The notes: generated by a model not told the origin, from the sequence alone. A stretch of 64,000 nt of DNA from Pseudoxanthomonas suwonensis 11-1 (GCF_000185965.1 NC_014924.1:1302001-1366000); one strand, 5' to 3'; positions 8,227-19,653 are shown, counted from the stretch's first letter. Translations and numbers: made by a program.

Positions 8227-9570
8227 TCAGGCGCCCAGCGCCTCGGGCAGCAGCGCGTCGACGAAGGCTTCCGGATCGAACACGCGCAGGTCCTCCGGGC
8301 GCTCGCCGATGCCGGCGAAGCGGATCGGGATGCCGAACTCGCGCGCCAGCGCGAACACCACGCCACCCTTGGCGGTGCCATCGAGCTTGGTCACCACCAG
8401 GCCGGTCACGCCGACGGCGGCATTGAACTGGCGCAGCTGGTTGAGCGCGTTCTGGCCGGTGGTGCCGTCGATCACCATCAGCACCTCGTGCGGCGCGGCC
8501 GGGTCGAGCTTTTGCAGTACGCGCTTGATCTTGCCCAGCTCGTTCATCAGCCCGACCTGGGTGTGCAGGCGGCCGGCGGTGTCGGCGATCAGCACCTCGG
8601 TGCCGCGGGCCTTGGCGGCCTGCAGCGCGTCGAAGGCGACTGAAGCGGCATCGGCGTTCTGGCCCTGGGCGATCACGGTCACGCCGTTGCGCTCGCCCCA
8701 GGCCTGCAGCTGCGCCACCGCCGCGGCACGGAAGGTGTCGCCGGCGGCCAGCATCAGGCTGCGGCCCTCGTCCTTGAACCGACGCGCGAGCTTGCCGATG
8801 GTCGTGGTCTTGCCCACGCCGTTGACGCCGACGGTCAGCAGCACGAAGGGGCGGGTGGCCGGATCGATCTGCAGCGGCCTGGCGACCGGCTGCAGCATGG
8901 CGATCAGTTCCGCACGCAGGGCGGTGAGCAGGGCGCGGGCGTCGGCGAACTCGCGCGCCTTCATGCGCTTGCGCAGGCCTTCGACCAGGGCGGTGGTGGC
9001 GGTGACCCCGACGTCGGCGGTCAGCAGCGCGGTCTCGATCTCGTCCAGCAGGTCGTCGTCGAGCTTGGGATTGCGCGAGAACAGGCCGCCGAAGCTGCGG
9101 GCGAAGGCGCTGTTGCGCAGGCGTTCGCGCCAGCCCGTGCGGCCGGGCGCGGCGGCGGGGGCTTCGGTTGGCGCCGGGACGTCGGCAACAGCCGGGGCCG
9201 CCACGGGCTCGATGGCCGGGGCCGGTTCCAGCGCCGCCGGCGCGATCGGCTCGACCGGGGCGGATTCGGCGACCGGTGTGGCGACCGGCTCGCTGGCAGG
9301 CGCCGGCGGTGCTTCGGCCACTTCTGGAGCGGCGGGCAGGGAAGCGGCGGGCAGGGGAGCGGGGGGCAGGGGAGCGGGGGGCAGGGGAGCGGGGGGCAGG
9401 GGAGCCGGCGCGGCCGGGACTTCGGCCGCCGGCGCGTCAGCTGCAGGCGCGGGCGTGGCGGCGTTCGGGGCCTGCGGGAACGCGGCGGCGAGCTCTTCGG
9501 CGCTGAAGCGGCTTCCGGATGACGAGGAGGGGGCGCTTTCGGGCTTCTTGCGGCGGAAGAAACTGACCAT
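8227..9570 (-). CDS. ftsY: Signal recognition particle receptor FtsY
   Basis: A 447-residue GTPase that docks the SRP-ribosome complex at the inner membrane. The N-terminus (Met-Val-Ser-Phe-Phe-Arg-Arg-Lys-Lys) is a basic membrane-targeting segment. Residues 20-160 form a low-complexity Ala/Pro/Glu-rich A domain containing five Pro-Leu-Pro-type repeats. The NG domain follows with Gly-Val-Asn-Gly-Val-Gly-Lys-Thr-Thr (G1), Asp-Thr-Ala-Gly-Arg (G3) and Thr-Lys-Leu-Asp-Gly-Thr (G4). Upstream in-frame sequence is unlikely to be coding. The divergent neighbour is rsmD, an arrangement common in proteobacteria. Confidence 0.97.
   Translation of the reverse strand: MVSFFRRKKPESAPSSSSGSRFSAEELAAAFPQAPNAATPAPAADAPAAEVPAAPAPLPPAPLPPAPLPPAPLPAASLPAAPEVAEAPPAPASEPVATPVAESAPVEPIAPAALEPAPAIEPVAAPAVADVPAPTEAPAAAPGRTGWRERLRNSAFARSFGGLFSRNPKLDDDLLDEIETALLTADVGVTATTALVEGLRKRMKAREFADARALLTALRAELIAMLQPVARPLQIDPATRPFVLLTVGVNGVGKTTTIGKLARRFKDEGRSLMLAAGDTFRAAAVAQLQAWGERNGVTVIAQGQNADAASVAFDALQAAKARGTEVLIADTAGRLHTQVGLMNELGKIKRVLQKLDPAAPHEVLMVIDGTTGQNALNQLRQFNAAVGVTGLVVTKLDGTAKGGVVFALAREFGIPIRFAGIGERPEDLRVFDPEAFVDALLPEALGA
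9331..9405. repeat. Five tandem 15-bp repeats inside ftsY
   Basis: Units of the form GGSGGGCAGGGRAGC, five in a row, the last three identical. On the coding strand each encodes a Pro/Leu/Ala pentapeptide in the disordered N-terminal domain. The unit is a multiple of three, so copy number can change without a frameshift. Confidence 0.9.
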
Positions 9571-9654
9571 TTCGCAGGGATATCGGAGAATGGTGCACAT
9601 GCTAGCACCGCGCCCATCCACGACTTCTGAAGCCGGCCGCCCCTGGAGTGCCCG

Positions 9655-10820
<1,166 letters not shown>

Positions 10821-10846
10821 CTTCTAGAGAGAGGGAGGATCCAACA

Positions 10847-11353
10847 ATGAACAAGACGATGCGCGTGCTCCTGCTCGCCGGCCTGGCGGCCTCGCCGCTG
10901 CTGCTGGCAGCCTGCGGTGGCAAGGAACAGCCGGTGGCCAACGAGGCCGCCGAGGCGAAGAGGCTGGCCGCCCCGGCCCGCGACGACGACGCCGGCTGGA
11001 AGGCCTACCTGCCGCAGGTCGTGCAGCAGAACATGGGCAACATCACCAACAACCCGTTCCTGTACTACCTCCCGCCGGAGACCGACCCGGAGTTCGAGGC
11101 CAAGTACGAGCGCCAGGTCGAGGCCGCCAGCACCGCGATGAAGCGCGGCGTGCAGAAGGGCAACCTGCTGGCCTTCGGCTCTCCGGCGTCCTCGCGCATG
11201 GCCGGCCTGATCGAGACCGCCTTCGAGACCGTCCCGGACGGCTCGCTGAAGGACGTCCGCATCGTCTTCATCGGCGACGCCTCGGACAACGCCCGCGTGA
11301 TGACCGTGGTCAAGCCGACCGGCGCCGACTACGTCTTCGTCGAAGCCAAGTGA
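10847..11353 (+). CDS. Lipoprotein of unknown function
   Basis: A 168-residue protein with a clear lipoprotein signal (Leu-Leu-Leu-Ala-Ala-Cys-Gly-Gly). A good Shine-Dalgarno, gagggagg, lies 9 nt before the ATG. The mature part begins with a charged linker, then 'Gly-Trp-Lys-Ala-Tyr-Leu-Pro-Gln-Val-Val', 'Asn-Pro-Phe-Leu-Tyr-Tyr-Leu-Pro' and a C-terminal beta-rich part ending Asp-Tyr-Val-Phe-Val-Glu-Ala-Lys. The residues are strongly patterned, so it is a real folded protein, probably conserved in xanthomonads, but I do not recognise a named domain. It lies between coaD and the ferredoxin gene. Confidence 0.8.
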   Translation: MNKTMRVLLLAGLAASPLLLAACGGKEQPVANEAAEAKRLAAPARDDDAGWKAYLPQVVQQNMGNITNNPFLYYLPPETDPEFEAKYERQVEAASTAMKRGVQKGNLLAFGSPASSRMAGLIETAFETVPDGSLKDVRIVFIGDASDNARVMTVVKPTGADYVFVEAK

Positions 11354-11461
11354 CCTTCCCGGGCCCGGTCGCGGTGACGCGGCCGGGCGCCGGCGGGAGG
11401 GTCCCCCCGCCCCCGCGGGGCCGGTGCCGGCTGGCACCCCCATGACCCGGACCGCTGTGCG

Positions 11462-11743
11462 ATGTCACTGAAGATCAACGAACTCTGCGTCAATTGCGAT
11501 GTCTGCGAGCCGGCCTGCCCCAACCAGGCCATCTCGATGGGCGAGACGATCTACGTGATCGATCCCGCGCGCTGCACCGAATGCGTCGGCCACTTCGACG
11601 AACCGCAGTGCGTGGTGGTATGCCCGGTCGAATGCATCGACCCCGATCCCGAACATCCGGAAAGCCAGGAGGCGCTGCTGGACAAGCTGCGGCGCCTGCA
11701 GCACGAGCATCCGGAACTCTACGTCCCGGAGGCCGCCCCATGA
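11462..11743 (+). CDS. yfhL: YfhL family 2[4Fe-4S] ferredoxin
   Basis: A 93-residue electron carrier with two [4Fe-4S] clusters. The first motif is Cys9-x2-Cys12-x2-Cys15-x3-Cys19-Pro. The second is C-x2-C-x8-C-x3-C-x3-C, with the eight-residue insertion typical of the YfhL/Allochromatium-type group, whose clusters have very low potentials. The partner is unknown. Its TGA overlaps the ATG of ggt in the form ATGA, so the two are translationally coupled. The coaD-to-yfhL arrangement is common in gammaproteobacteria. Confidence 0.95.
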   Translation: MSLKINELCVNCDVCEPACPNQAISMGETIYVIDPARCTECVGHFDEPQCVVVCPVECIDPDPEHPESQEALLDKLRRLQHEHPELYVPEAAP

Positions 11744-13512
11744 GGCTCACCACGCGCCTGTTCGCGCTCGTATTCCTGTTCCTGCCGGTCGTCCCGCTCA
11801 CGGCCTTCGCCGCCGATGGCGGCGAGCCCCCGCGCCAGTCGCTCGTCGCCGCGCAGCCGCCGGGTGCGGCCATCGCCAGCGCCCACGACCTGGCCACCGC
11901 GGCCGGTTTCGAGGTGCTGGAGCAGGGCGGCAATGCCTTCGATGCCGCGGTCGCGGTGTCCGCCGCGCTGTCGGTGGTCGAGCCGATCAGCTCCGGCCTC
12001 GGCGGCGGCGGCTTCTTCCTGCTGCACGACGCGGCCAGCGGCCGCGATGTGTTCATCGACGCGCGCGAGACCGCGCCGGCGGCGGCCACGCCGGACCGCT
12101 ACCGCGATGCCGACGGCAAGCTCGACCGCGACCGTGCCCAGAACGGGCCGTGGTCGGCGGCCATCCCCGGCCTGCCCGCGGGCCTGGTCCACGTGGCGGA
12201 GAAGTACGGCCGCCTGCCGCTTGGCAGGAGCCTGGCCCCGGCGATCCGCCTGGCGCGCGACGGCTTCCCGGTCTATGAGCGGCTGGAGCGTGGCTATGCG
12301 GCGCGGCGCGAGGTGATGGAGCGCTACCGCGGCACCCGCGGCGTGTTCCTGGCCGGGGGCAAGCCGCCGGTCACGGGCCAGCTGCTGCGCCAGCCCGACC
12401 TGGCCCGGACCCTCGAGGCGCTTGCCGCGCGCGGCTTCGACGGTTTCTACCGCGGGCCGGTGGCGAAGAAGCTGCTGGATGGCGTGCGCGCCGAAGGCGG
12501 CCGCTGGACCGCCGGAGAACTGGCCGGCTACCAGGTCCACGAGCGCGAACCGCTGCGCTTCGACTACCGCGGCTGGGAGATCGTCACCGCGCCGCCTCCG
12601 TCCTCCGGTGGCGTGGCGCTGGCGCAGATGCTGCAGGTGCTGGGCGGCTGGAACCTGTCGAAGCTGGATCCGGCGCAGCGTGCGCACCTGACCATCGAGT
12701 CCATGCGCCGCGCCTTCCGCGACCGCACCTTCTACCTCGGCGATCCCGGTTTCGTGCACGTGCCGGTGGAGATGCTTGCCAGCCGCGAATACGCGGCCGG
12801 CCTGCGCGCCACGATCAATCCGGAGAAGGCGACGCCTTCGGACATGTTCTCCGGCCTGCCGACCCCGCTGGAGGACGAGGAGACCACCCACTTCTCGATC
12901 ATCGACGGCGAGGGCAACCGCGCCGCGGTGACCCAGACGGTGAACCTGCTGTTCGGCTCCGGCCTGGTGCCGCCGGGCACCGGCGTCCTGCTCAACAACG
13001 AGATGGACGATTTCGCCCTGCTGCCGGGCCAGCCCAATGCCTTCGGGGTGATGGGCTACGAGGCCAACGCGCCGGAACCGGGCAAGCGCCCGCTCAGCTC
13101 GATGACCCCGACCTTCATGGTCTCGCCGGATCGCGTGGCGGTGCTGGGCACGCCGGGCGGCAGCCGCATCATCACCATGGTCCTGCTGGGCGTGCTGGGC
13201 TATGCCGACGGCCTGGATGCGCAGGACGTGGCCGCGCTGCCGCGCTACCACCACCAGTGGCAGCCGGACGTGGTCGATGCCGAGAGCGGTGCCTTCAGCG
13301 ACGAGGTGGCCGCGCGCCTGCGCGCGCTGGGACACACCGTGAAACAGCCCGGCGACCGCGTTTCGGGCAATGCCTCCAGCCACTTCTGGGGCAATTTCCA
13401 GACCGTGCTGTGGGACCGCCGCGCCGGCGAACTGCAGGGCGGAACCGACCCGCGCAACCCGGTCGGCAAGGCCGAGGTGCGGCTGCGGCAAGGGGAGCCG
13501 GCCGCGCCCTGA
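11740..13512 (+). CDS. ggt: Gamma-glutamyltransferase
   Basis: Cleaves the gamma-glutamyl bond of glutathione and transfers it to acceptors; periplasmic and self-processing. The 590-residue precursor has a signal peptide (residues 1 to about 24). The new N-terminus of the small subunit is Thr382 in Glu-Thr-Thr-His-Phe-Ser-Ile, matching the known processing site. Further marks are [16 protein letters not shown], and Pro-Leu-Ser-Ser-Met-Thr-Pro-Thr in the substrate site. The start overlaps the yfhL stop (ATGA). Confidence 0.96.
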   Translation: MRLTTRLFALVFLFLPVVPLTAFAADGGEPPRQSLVAAQPPGAAIASAHDLATAAGFEVLEQGGNAFDAAVAVSAALSVVEPISSGLGGGGFFLLHDAASGRDVFIDARETAPAAATPDRYRDADGKLDRDRAQNGPWSAAIPGLPAGLVHVAEKYGRLPLGRSLAPAIRLARDGFPVYERLERGYAARREVMERYRGTRGVFLAGGKPPVTGQLLRQPDLARTLEALAARGFDGFYRGPVAKKLLDGVRAEGGRWTAGELAGYQVHEREPLRFDYRGWEIVTAPPPSSGGVALAQMLQVLGGWNLSKLDPAQRAHLTIESMRRAFRDRTFYLGDPGFVHVPVEMLASREYAAGLRATINPEKATPSDMFSGLPTPLEDEETTHFSIIDGEGNRAAVTQTVNLLFGSGLVPPGTGVLLNNEMDDFALLPGQPNAFGVMGYEANAPEPGKRPLSSMTPTFMVSPDRVAVLGTPGGSRIITMVLLGVLGYADGLDAQDVAALPRYHHQWQPDVVDAESGAFSDEVAARLRALGHTVKQPGDRVSGNASSHFWGNFQTVLWDRRAGELQGGTDPRNPVGKAEVRLRQGEPAAP

Positions 13513-13565
13513 GCGGGGCGGCCGGGTTCCGGATTCTTAACCGTCGCGGCGCTAGCATTCGCACC

Positions 13566-14471
13566 ATGAAACTATGGTCGATACGCGGCAACTCGCAGAA
13601 GCTCGATGGCGGCTCCATGTTCGGCAACGCGCCGAAGGCCATGTGGGAGAAGTGGGCGCCGCCTGACGAACACAACCGCATCGACCTGGCATGCAGGGCG
13701 TTGCTGGCCAGCCCGCTCAACGGCAAGACCGTGCTGTTCGAAACCGGCATCGGTGCCTTCTTCGAGCCGAAGATGCGCGAACGCTACGGCGTGCAGGAGG
13801 ACCGCCACGTGCTGGTGGAGTCGCTGCGCGCGGCCGGCTTCGAGCACGAGGACATCGACGTGGTGGTGCTGAGCCACCTGCATTTCGACCACGCCGGCGG
13901 CCTGCTGGCGCCGTGGACCGAAGGTCGCGGCCCGGAACTGCTGTTCCCCAACGCGACCTACGTGGTCGGCGCGGCCCACTGGGAGCGCGCGCGCAACCCG
14001 CATCCGCGGGATCGCGCCAGCTTCATCCCGGAGCTCCCATCGCTGCTGGAAGCCAGTGGGCGGCTGGAAGTGGTCGATGGCACGCATTCCAGGGCGCTGG
14101 GCGAAGCGGTGCGCTTCACCTTCAGCGATGGCCACACGCCGGGGCTGATGCTGGCGGAGATCACCGGCCCCGAGCGGGTGGACGGGCAGCCCCATGGCGG
14201 GGTCGTGTTCTGCGCCGACCTCATTCCCGGCCGCTCCTGGGTCCATCTGCCCATCACCATGGGCTACGACCGCAACGCCGAATTGCTGATCGACGAGAAG
14301 CGGCGGTTCCTCGAGGACAAGCTGGCGCGCAACGTGCACCTGTTCTTTACGCATGATCCGCAGTGCGCGCTGGCGCAGCTGGTGCGCGATGACAAGGGCC
14401 GTTACACCACCACGCACGAGGTGGCCGAGCTGGTCGCCCGCCCGCTGGGTGGGCACAGCCTCGCCGCCTGA
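13566..14471 (+). CDS. MBL-fold metallo-hydrolase
   Basis: A 301-residue cytosolic protein of the metallo-beta-lactamase fold. It carries His-Leu-His-Phe-Asp-His-Ala-Gly-Gly (metal-binding HxHxDH), a later His in Gly-His-Thr-Pro-Gly, an Asp in Phe-Cys-Ala-Asp-Leu-Ile-Pro-Gly, and a C-terminal His in Phe-Phe-Thr-His-Asp-Pro, giving a complete two-metal site. The Met-Lys-Leu-Trp-Ser-Ile-Arg-Gly-Asn start is characteristic of a subgroup found across Xanthomonadaceae. The substrate is not known; thiolesters and lactones are common in this fold. Not a beta-lactamase by context: there is no signal peptide. Confidence 0.88.
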   Translation: MKLWSIRGNSQKLDGGSMFGNAPKAMWEKWAPPDEHNRIDLACRALLASPLNGKTVLFETGIGAFFEPKMRERYGVQEDRHVLVESLRAAGFEHEDIDVVVLSHLHFDHAGGLLAPWTEGRGPELLFPNATYVVGAAHWERARNPHPRDRASFIPELPSLLEASGRLEVVDGTHSRALGEAVRFTFSDGHTPGLMLAEITGPERVDGQPHGGVVFCADLIPGRSWVHLPITMGYDRNAELLIDEKRRFLEDKLARNVHLFFTHDPQCALAQLVRDDKGRYTTTHEVAELVARPLGGHSLAA

Positions 14472-14599
14472 GCGCGGGTTCCTCTGCACGGCTCGCGCAT
14501 CCCGCGGCGCAGGATGGCGCGGGCTATCGTCACGCTGCGCCGGCGGGTTAAGTTCCGGCATGGGAACGCCACGGTGCGGCAGTAGAAGGGAGCAGCGGA

Positions 14600-16363
14600 A
14601 TGAGTGGTCACCGATCGCCTCGCGCGATGCAGGCCGTGCTGGCAATGGTGCTGGCGCCGATGGGAGTGGTCGGTTGCCATGCCGGCACGCCCGACGCCCA
14701 GGCGCAGCCCCGTCAGGTCCGGATCAACCAGCTGGGATTCGCGCCCGGCGCGCAGAAGCTGGTGGTGGTGGAATCCCCGGCACAGGCGGGCTTCCAGGTG
14801 CTGGCCGAAGGCCGCCGCAAGCCGGTGCTCGAAGGGCGCCTGGGTGAGGCCGCCACCTGGGAGCCCGCTGGTCGCCAGGCCGCTGTCGCCGACCTGAGCG
14901 CCCTGCGTGCACCGGGACGTTACCGCGTGCAGGTGGACGGCCTGCCGCCTTCGGATCCGTTCGAGGTCAGGCCCGACGCCTACGAGGGCGTGGCCGTGGC
15001 CGCGCTGAAGGCGTTCTACTTCAACCGCGCCGGTACCGCGCTGGACCCGGCACAGGCAGGGCAGTGGGCGCGCCCGGCCGGGCACCCGGACGACAGTGTG
15101 CTGGTGCATGCCTCGGCCGCCTCGGCGGCACGGCCCGCCGGCACCCGGATCTCCGCGCCGCGCGGCTGGTATGACGCCGGCGACTACGGCAAGTACATCG
15201 TCAATTCCGGCATCACCATGTGGACGCTGCTCGCGGCCTGGGAGCATTACCCGGAGTTCTTCCGCAACCGCGACGCCGGCATCCCCGAAAGCGGCAACGC
15301 GGTGCCCGACATCCTCGACGAGTCGATGTGGAACCTGCAGTGGATGCTGGACATGCAGGATCCGGCCGATGGCGGCGTGTACCACAAGCTGACCACGCTG
15401 CAGTTCTCCGGCGCGGTCATGCCGCACGAGGACACCGCGGACCGCTACGTGGTGGCCAAGAGCACGGCGGCCACGCTGGATTTCGCCGCGGTGATGGCGA
15501 TGGCCAGCCGGGTGTACGCGCCCTACGAGGCGCAGTTCCCGGGCCTGCCGGCGCGCATGGCAGCGGCGGCGCGATCGGCGTGGGCGTGGGCCAAGTCCAA
15601 TCCGGAGGCGGTGTACCGCCAGCCGGAGGACGTGGGCACCGGCGCCTATGGCGATTCGATGCTGGAGGACGAGTTCGCGTGGGCCGCCGCCGAGCTGTTC
15701 CTGCTCACCGGCGAGGCCGCCTACTGGGATGCGTTCGTCGACAACGCCGGGACCCCCGACGTGCCGAGCTGGTCGGGCGTGCGCACCCTGGGCTGGAGCT
15801 CGCTGGCGCACCACCTGCAGCGCCTTCCCGACGAGGAGGCGCGCGGATTCGTGTCTGCCGGCGTGCTGGGGCTGGCGCGCGAACTGCAGCAGCGCCAGGC
15901 TGGCTCGCCCTGGAAGGTGGCAACGCGTGCCGAGGATTTCCGCTGGGGCAGCAGCTCGACGGTGCTCAACCAGGCACTGGTCCTGCTGCAGGGCTACCGG
16001 CTGGAAGGCACGCGCGCGATGCTGGACGCGGCGCAGTCGCAGCTGGACTGGGTGCTGGGGCGCAATCCGCTGGGCGTTTCGCTGGTGACCGGGCATGGCC
16101 TGCGCACGCCGATGCACGTGCACCACCGTCCCTCGCAGGCCGACGGCATCGATGCGCCGGTGCCGGGCTGGCTCAGCGGCGGGCCCAACCCGGGCCAGCA
16201 GGATGCCAAGGAGTGCCCGGTGCCGTACCCGTCATCGCTGCCGGCGCTGTCCTGGCTGGACCATGACTGCAGCTACGCCAGCAACGAAGTGGCGATCAAC
16301 TGGAATGCCCCGCTGGTGTACGTGGCCGCGGCGGTGCAGGCGCTGACGCCCGGCCCGCACTGA
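14600..16363 (+). CDS. Glycoside hydrolase family 9 (endoglucanase-type) lipoprotein
   Basis: A 587-residue cellulase-type enzyme. A lipobox (Val-Val-Gly-Cys, Cys26) suggests surface or outer-membrane anchoring. Residues 38-125 fit the CelD N-terminal Ig-like domain. The GH9 catalytic domain follows, with Gly-Trp-Tyr-Asp-Ala-Gly-Asp-Tyr (Asp192 and Asp195, the base), the His motif Met-His-Val-His-His-Arg-Pro-Ser, and the acid Glu563 in Ser-Asn-Glu-Val-Ala-Ile-Asn-Trp-Asn. All catalytic residues are kept, so it should act on beta-1,4-glucans. No carbohydrate-binding module is attached. It is monocistronic, with upp converging from the other side. Confidence 0.93.
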   Translation: MSGHRSPRAMQAVLAMVLAPMGVVGCHAGTPDAQAQPRQVRINQLGFAPGAQKLVVVESPAQAGFQVLAEGRRKPVLEGRLGEAATWEPAGRQAAVADLSALRAPGRYRVQVDGLPPSDPFEVRPDAYEGVAVAALKAFYFNRAGTALDPAQAGQWARPAGHPDDSVLVHASAASAARPAGTRISAPRGWYDAGDYGKYIVNSGITMWTLLAAWEHYPEFFRNRDAGIPESGNAVPDILDESMWNLQWMLDMQDPADGGVYHKLTTLQFSGAVMPHEDTADRYVVAKSTAATLDFAAVMAMASRVYAPYEAQFPGLPARMAAAARSAWAWAKSNPEAVYRQPEDVGTGAYGDSMLEDEFAWAAAELFLLTGEAAYWDAFVDNAGTPDVPSWSGVRTLGWSSLAHHLQRLPDEEARGFVSAGVLGLARELQQRQAGSPWKVATRAEDFRWGSSSTVLNQALVLLQGYRLEGTRAMLDAAQSQLDWVLGRNPLGVSLVTGHGLRTPMHVHHRPSQADGIDAPVPGWLSGGPNPGQQDAKECPVPYPSSLPALSWLDHDCSYASNEVAINWNAPLVYVAAAVQALTPGPH

Positions 16364-16393
16364 GGCCCGCGCGGGGTCGCGCCAGCTGGAACC

Positions 16394-16418
16394 GGACGGC
16401 GGCCGCAGGCCGCCGTCC
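16394..16418. terminator. Bidirectional hairpin between GH9 gene and upp
   Basis: GGACGGCGGCC-GCA-GGCCGCCGTCC, a perfect 11-bp stem with a 3-nt loop between two convergent genes. It has no T-run on either strand. Confidence 0.65.
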
Positions 16419-16459
16419 TCGCATGGACGTCGTGGAGCCGGTACTCCGCGCGTCGGGCC

Positions 16460-17092
16460 CTACTCGACCCGGGTGCCGAAGATGCGGTCACCGGCATCGC
16501 CCAGGCCGGGCAGGATGTAACCCTTCTCGTTGAGCCGCTGGTCGATGGCCGCGGTGTAGACCTGCACGTCCGGATGGGCGGCCTCGACCGTGGCCAGGCC
16601 CTCGGGTGCGGCCACCAGGAATATCCCGCGGATGCGGCGGGCACCGGCGCGCTTGAGCATGTCGATGGTGGCGATGAGCGAACCGCCGGTGGCCAGCATC
16701 GGGTCCAGGATCAGCACGTCGCGCTCGTCCAGCCGGCCGGTCAGGCGTTCGAAGTAGGGGACCGGTTGCAGGGTTTCCTCGTCGCGCTGCAGCCCGACCA
16801 CGCTCACGCGCGCGGCAGGAATCAGGGCGAGAACCCCAGGCAGCATGCCCAGCCCGGCCCGCAGGATCGGCACCAGGCTGATCTTGGCGCCGGCGATGCG
16901 TCGCACCTGCACCGGGCCGGCCCAGCCCTGGAGCGTCGCCTCCTCGGTGGCCAGGTCCGCCGTGGCCTCGTATGCCAGCAGGGTTGCCAGTTCGGTGACC
17001 AGTTCGCGGAAGCCCTTGGTACTCAGTTCGGCCGAGCGCAGCAGTCCGATCTTGTGCTGGACCAGCGGATGGTGGACTTCGACGGCTTTCAT
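16460..17092 (-). CDS. upp: Uracil phosphoribosyltransferase
   Basis: Makes UMP from uracil and PRPP in pyrimidine salvage. The 210-residue protein has the PRPP-binding motif Asp-Pro-Met-Leu-Ala-Thr-Gly-Gly-Ser, the Pro-Ile-Leu-Arg-Ala-Gly-Leu-Gly-Met block, and the uracil-binding C-terminus with Leu-Pro-Gly-Leu-Gly-Asp-Ala-Gly-Asp. Length and motifs are normal. It lies downstream of the TonB receptor on the same strand, separated by a hairpin. Confidence 0.97.
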   Translation of the reverse strand: MKAVEVHHPLVQHKIGLLRSAELSTKGFRELVTELATLLAYEATADLATEEATLQGWAGPVQVRRIAGAKISLVPILRAGLGMLPGVLALIPAARVSVVGLQRDEETLQPVPYFERLTGRLDERDVLILDPMLATGGSLIATIDMLKRAGARRIRGIFLVAAPEGLATVEAAHPDVQVYTAAIDQRLNEKGYILPGLGDAGDRIFGTRVE

Positions 17093-17155
17093 GGCGGGCC
17101 TGCAGGTATGGGGGCCTGGAAAGTCTGCAGCAAACGCGTCGATGCGGAAAGGCGA

Positions 17156-17174
17156 AGCCGGCGCTGCGCCGGCT
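17156..17174 (-). terminator. Hairpin after the TonB receptor gene
   Basis: AGCCGGCG-CTG-CGCCGGCT, an 8-bp stem, 17 bp past the stop of the receptor gene in its direction of transcription. There is no T-run. Confidence 0.5.
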
Positions 17175-17190
17175 CCACCCGGTGCGCGGC

Positions 17191-19590
17191 TCAGAACGCC
17201 ATGCGCATCACCAGCTGGTAGCTGGGCCCGGCTTCCTCGGTCTCCAGCTCGTACTCGTCGTAGTCGCGGTCGAGCTGGTCCTCGAGGGTGTTGAACTTGT
17301 CGAAGAACTCGTCCTTGCTCGCGTCGAGCAGGTTGTTGGCCGACAGCCGCACCGAGAAGTTCCGGCCGAAGCGCTTCTCGACGAAGGCGTCCAGTTCCCC
17401 GCCGTACCGGATGATGGCTTCCTCGCCGAGGAACCGGGCGTAGGCGTCGCCCTGCTTGTGGTAGGTCAGGCCGAAGCTGGCGGCCAGGGCCGGCAGGTCC
17501 TGGATGAAGCCGATGTTGAAGGTGCTCTTGGCCTGGTCGTTGAAGCGCCGCCGGCCCATGAAGTCATCGACCCCGGAGTCGACCCATGAGTAGTTCAGGA
17601 ACACGCCGGTGTCGTCCATGCCGAACGCGGACAGCGGGGTGGAGAGGTCGAACTCGAAGCCGTAGACCTTGCCGTCGCCGACATTGGCCGAGGTGAACAA
17701 CCAGCTCTCGGCCTCGAACGGGTTGGCGGCGATGGCTTCGGCCTCGCTGGCGTAGTCGCCGTCGTCGACCATGTCGGCGATGTCGTCCTCGTAGTCCTCG
17801 ACCGCCGCCTCGCTGGGCGCGCCGGTGTTGACCAGCTCGATCAGGTCCTTGACGTCGCGGTAGAAGAAGTTCAGGCCCACCACGCCGCGCCGGCCCAGGC
17901 GGTGCTCGAAGCCCAGGTCGATGCCATTGGCGGTCTCCGGCTCCAGTTCCGGGTTGCCGATGTAGTCGTTGTCGCCGAACTCGCCGTCCAGCAGGGCCGG
18001 GATCAGCTCGTTGAAGTTCGGGCGCTTGACCGTCTTGGCCAGCGACAGGCTGATGCGGTCGGCATCGGTCACGTCCCAGCGCAGGTTCACCGAGGGCAGC
18101 AACTGGTCGTAGTCCTTGTCGATGCGGCCCTCGCTTTCCTCGTCCTCGATGTACTCGACCTGGCCCCGGGTGGTCTCGTAGCGCAGGCCGGCTTCCCAGG
18201 CGAAGACCTCGCCGCGGCCGCTGAGCATGACGTACGGGTCCACGCGCTTCTCCTCGATCACCGAGGCCACGCTGCCGTCCAGGGCGTAGTCGGCCGGGAA
18301 GGCCGGCGCGGCCTGGCCTTCCTCGTCGGCCTCCCATTCGTAGCTGGTGACCAGGCTTTCGCGCTTCTTGTTGCGCACGTCGATGCCGAACTGCAGCTCG
18401 GCCCGGCCGAGCGGACGGGTATGCGCCAGGGTGAAGCCGGTCTCGCTGTCCTTGGCGTCGATGGCCTCGGCCTCGTAGACGGTCTCGTCCCACTCGGCGC
18501 CGTCGATGCTCCAGGTCTCGTCCCAGCCGGCCGCATCGCCGACGTAGACGTGCTCGCCCTCGGTGGTGCCTTCGTAATCCTCGAAACGGGCGTGGTCCAG
18601 GCTCAGCCGGGTGGTGCCGCCAGCCATGTCGAAGCGGTAGTCCAGGCCGATGCCGTAGTTCTTCTGGTCGTAGGGATTCAGGCCCGGCACCCGCTTGTTC
18701 TCGACCTCGTCGTCGTCCACTTCCTCCTCGAACGACACCTCGGTCACGTCGCGGTCGGTCTTGACGTAGAAGGCGTCGACGCCGAAGCGGCCGGTCTCGC
18801 CGACCTCGGCGGTGTAGCTCAGGTTGGCCGAGTAGTCGCGGCCGTCCTTGACCTCGGTCTGGTCCTCCCAGCTGACCTTCTCCTCCATCGTGTCGTCGGT
18901 GAAGCGGTCGGAGCGCTTGAACTTGGAGCGGTAGCGGTCCTGGACGTTGACCCCGGCCAGCAGCCGCCCGCCGAGCGCCTCGAACGAGGTCACCGCGCCG
19001 AAGGTCGGGTTCACCTCGCCGTCGTCCCAGCGGTTGGCGCCGATCCGCACGTAGCTGCCGTCGAACACGTAGGCGTCGCGCAGGACGATGTTGATCGCGC
19101 CGGCCATCGCGTCGCCGCTGCGGTTGGCGCTGGCGCTGCGCTTGATCTCGATGTGGTCGACCATCTCCGCCGGGATGCGGTCGACGTAGAACGAGCGGTC
19201 GTCGCCGGCGCCGGGCACCTTCTTGCCGTTGATCAGCACCTGGGTGTAGCCGCCGCCCAGGCCGCGCAGCTGGGCGCCGTCGTACTCCATGATGTCGCTG
19301 CCGACGAAGCCCACGCCGGGCACCCGCTTGAGCATGTCGCCGACGGTGTTGGGCTCGAAGCGCTGGAAGTATTCCAGGTCGTAGACCAGGGTCGGCTCGA
19401 TGTCGGCGGCGCGGTTGCGGTAGGCGATCTCGCCCTGGACCACGACCGCGTCCAGCTGCTTGGGCTCGCCCGCGGCGGCGGCGTCCGGCCCCGGTGCCGG
19501 TGCCGGGGCGGCGAGCGCGGCGCACGGGGGCAGCAGGACGGCGCAGGCGAGGGCGCGCGAAAGGCAGATGGCGAGCGTGTTGCGTTTCAT
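17191..19590 (-). CDS. TonB-dependent outer-membrane receptor
   Basis: A 799-residue outer-membrane protein. Residues 1-27 form a signal peptide. A plug domain follows (Val-Val-Val-Gln-Gly-Glu, then [14 protein letters not shown] and Val-Leu-Ile-Asn-Gly-Lys-Lys). The 22-strand barrel takes up the rest and ends in Met-Arg-Met-Ala-Phe with the C-terminal Phe needed for barrel assembly. Extracellular loops are unusually acidic (runs of Asp/Glu), which would suit a cationic or metal-bound ligand. The substrate is not known. The divergent phytase-phosphatase-pyrophosphatase genes suggest import of organic phosphate or its metal complex; that is inference. Confidence 0.92.
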   Translation of the reverse strand: MKRNTLAICLSRALACAVLLPPCAALAAPAPAPGPDAAAAGEPKQLDAVVVQGEIAYRNRAADIEPTLVYDLEYFQRFEPNTVGDMLKRVPGVGFVGSDIMEYDGAQLRGLGGGYTQVLINGKKVPGAGDDRSFYVDRIPAEMVDHIEIKRSASANRSGDAMAGAINIVLRDAYVFDGSYVRIGANRWDDGEVNPTFGAVTSFEALGGRLLAGVNVQDRYRSKFKRSDRFTDDTMEEKVSWEDQTEVKDGRDYSANLSYTAEVGETGRFGVDAFYVKTDRDVTEVSFEEEVDDDEVENKRVPGLNPYDQKNYGIGLDYRFDMAGGTTRLSLDHARFEDYEGTTEGEHVYVGDAAGWDETWSIDGAEWDETVYEAEAIDAKDSETGFTLAHTRPLGRAELQFGIDVRNKKRESLVTSYEWEADEEGQAAPAFPADYALDGSVASVIEEKRVDPYVMLSGRGEVFAWEAGLRYETTRGQVEYIEDEESEGRIDKDYDQLLPSVNLRWDVTDADRISLSLAKTVKRPNFNELIPALLDGEFGDNDYIGNPELEPETANGIDLGFEHRLGRRGVVGLNFFYRDVKDLIELVNTGAPSEAAVEDYEDDIADMVDDGDYASEAEAIAANPFEAESWLFTSANVGDGKVYGFEFDLSTPLSAFGMDDTGVFLNYSWVDSGVDDFMGRRRFNDQAKSTFNIGFIQDLPALAASFGLTYHKQGDAYARFLGEEAIIRYGGELDAFVEKRFGRNFSVRLSANNLLDASKDEFFDKFNTLEDQLDRDYDEYELETEEAGPSYQLVMRMAF

Positions 19591-19597
19591 CGAAAGG

Positions 19598-19629
19598 AAG
19601 TTCCGTGGGGTGGTAAATGAACGGAACTT
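19598..19629. promoter_or_regulatory. Inverted repeat AAGTTCCGT-N14-ACGGAACTT
   Basis: Perfect 9-bp arms ending 8 bp before the ATG of the TonB receptor. As DNA it could be an operator with half-sites about two helical turns apart; as RNA it is a leader hairpin whose 3' arm holds the only GGAA near the start codon and could therefore hide the ribosome binding site. Confidence 0.55.
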
Positions 19630-19653
19630 TCACCGCCGGATATGGCACCGGTG

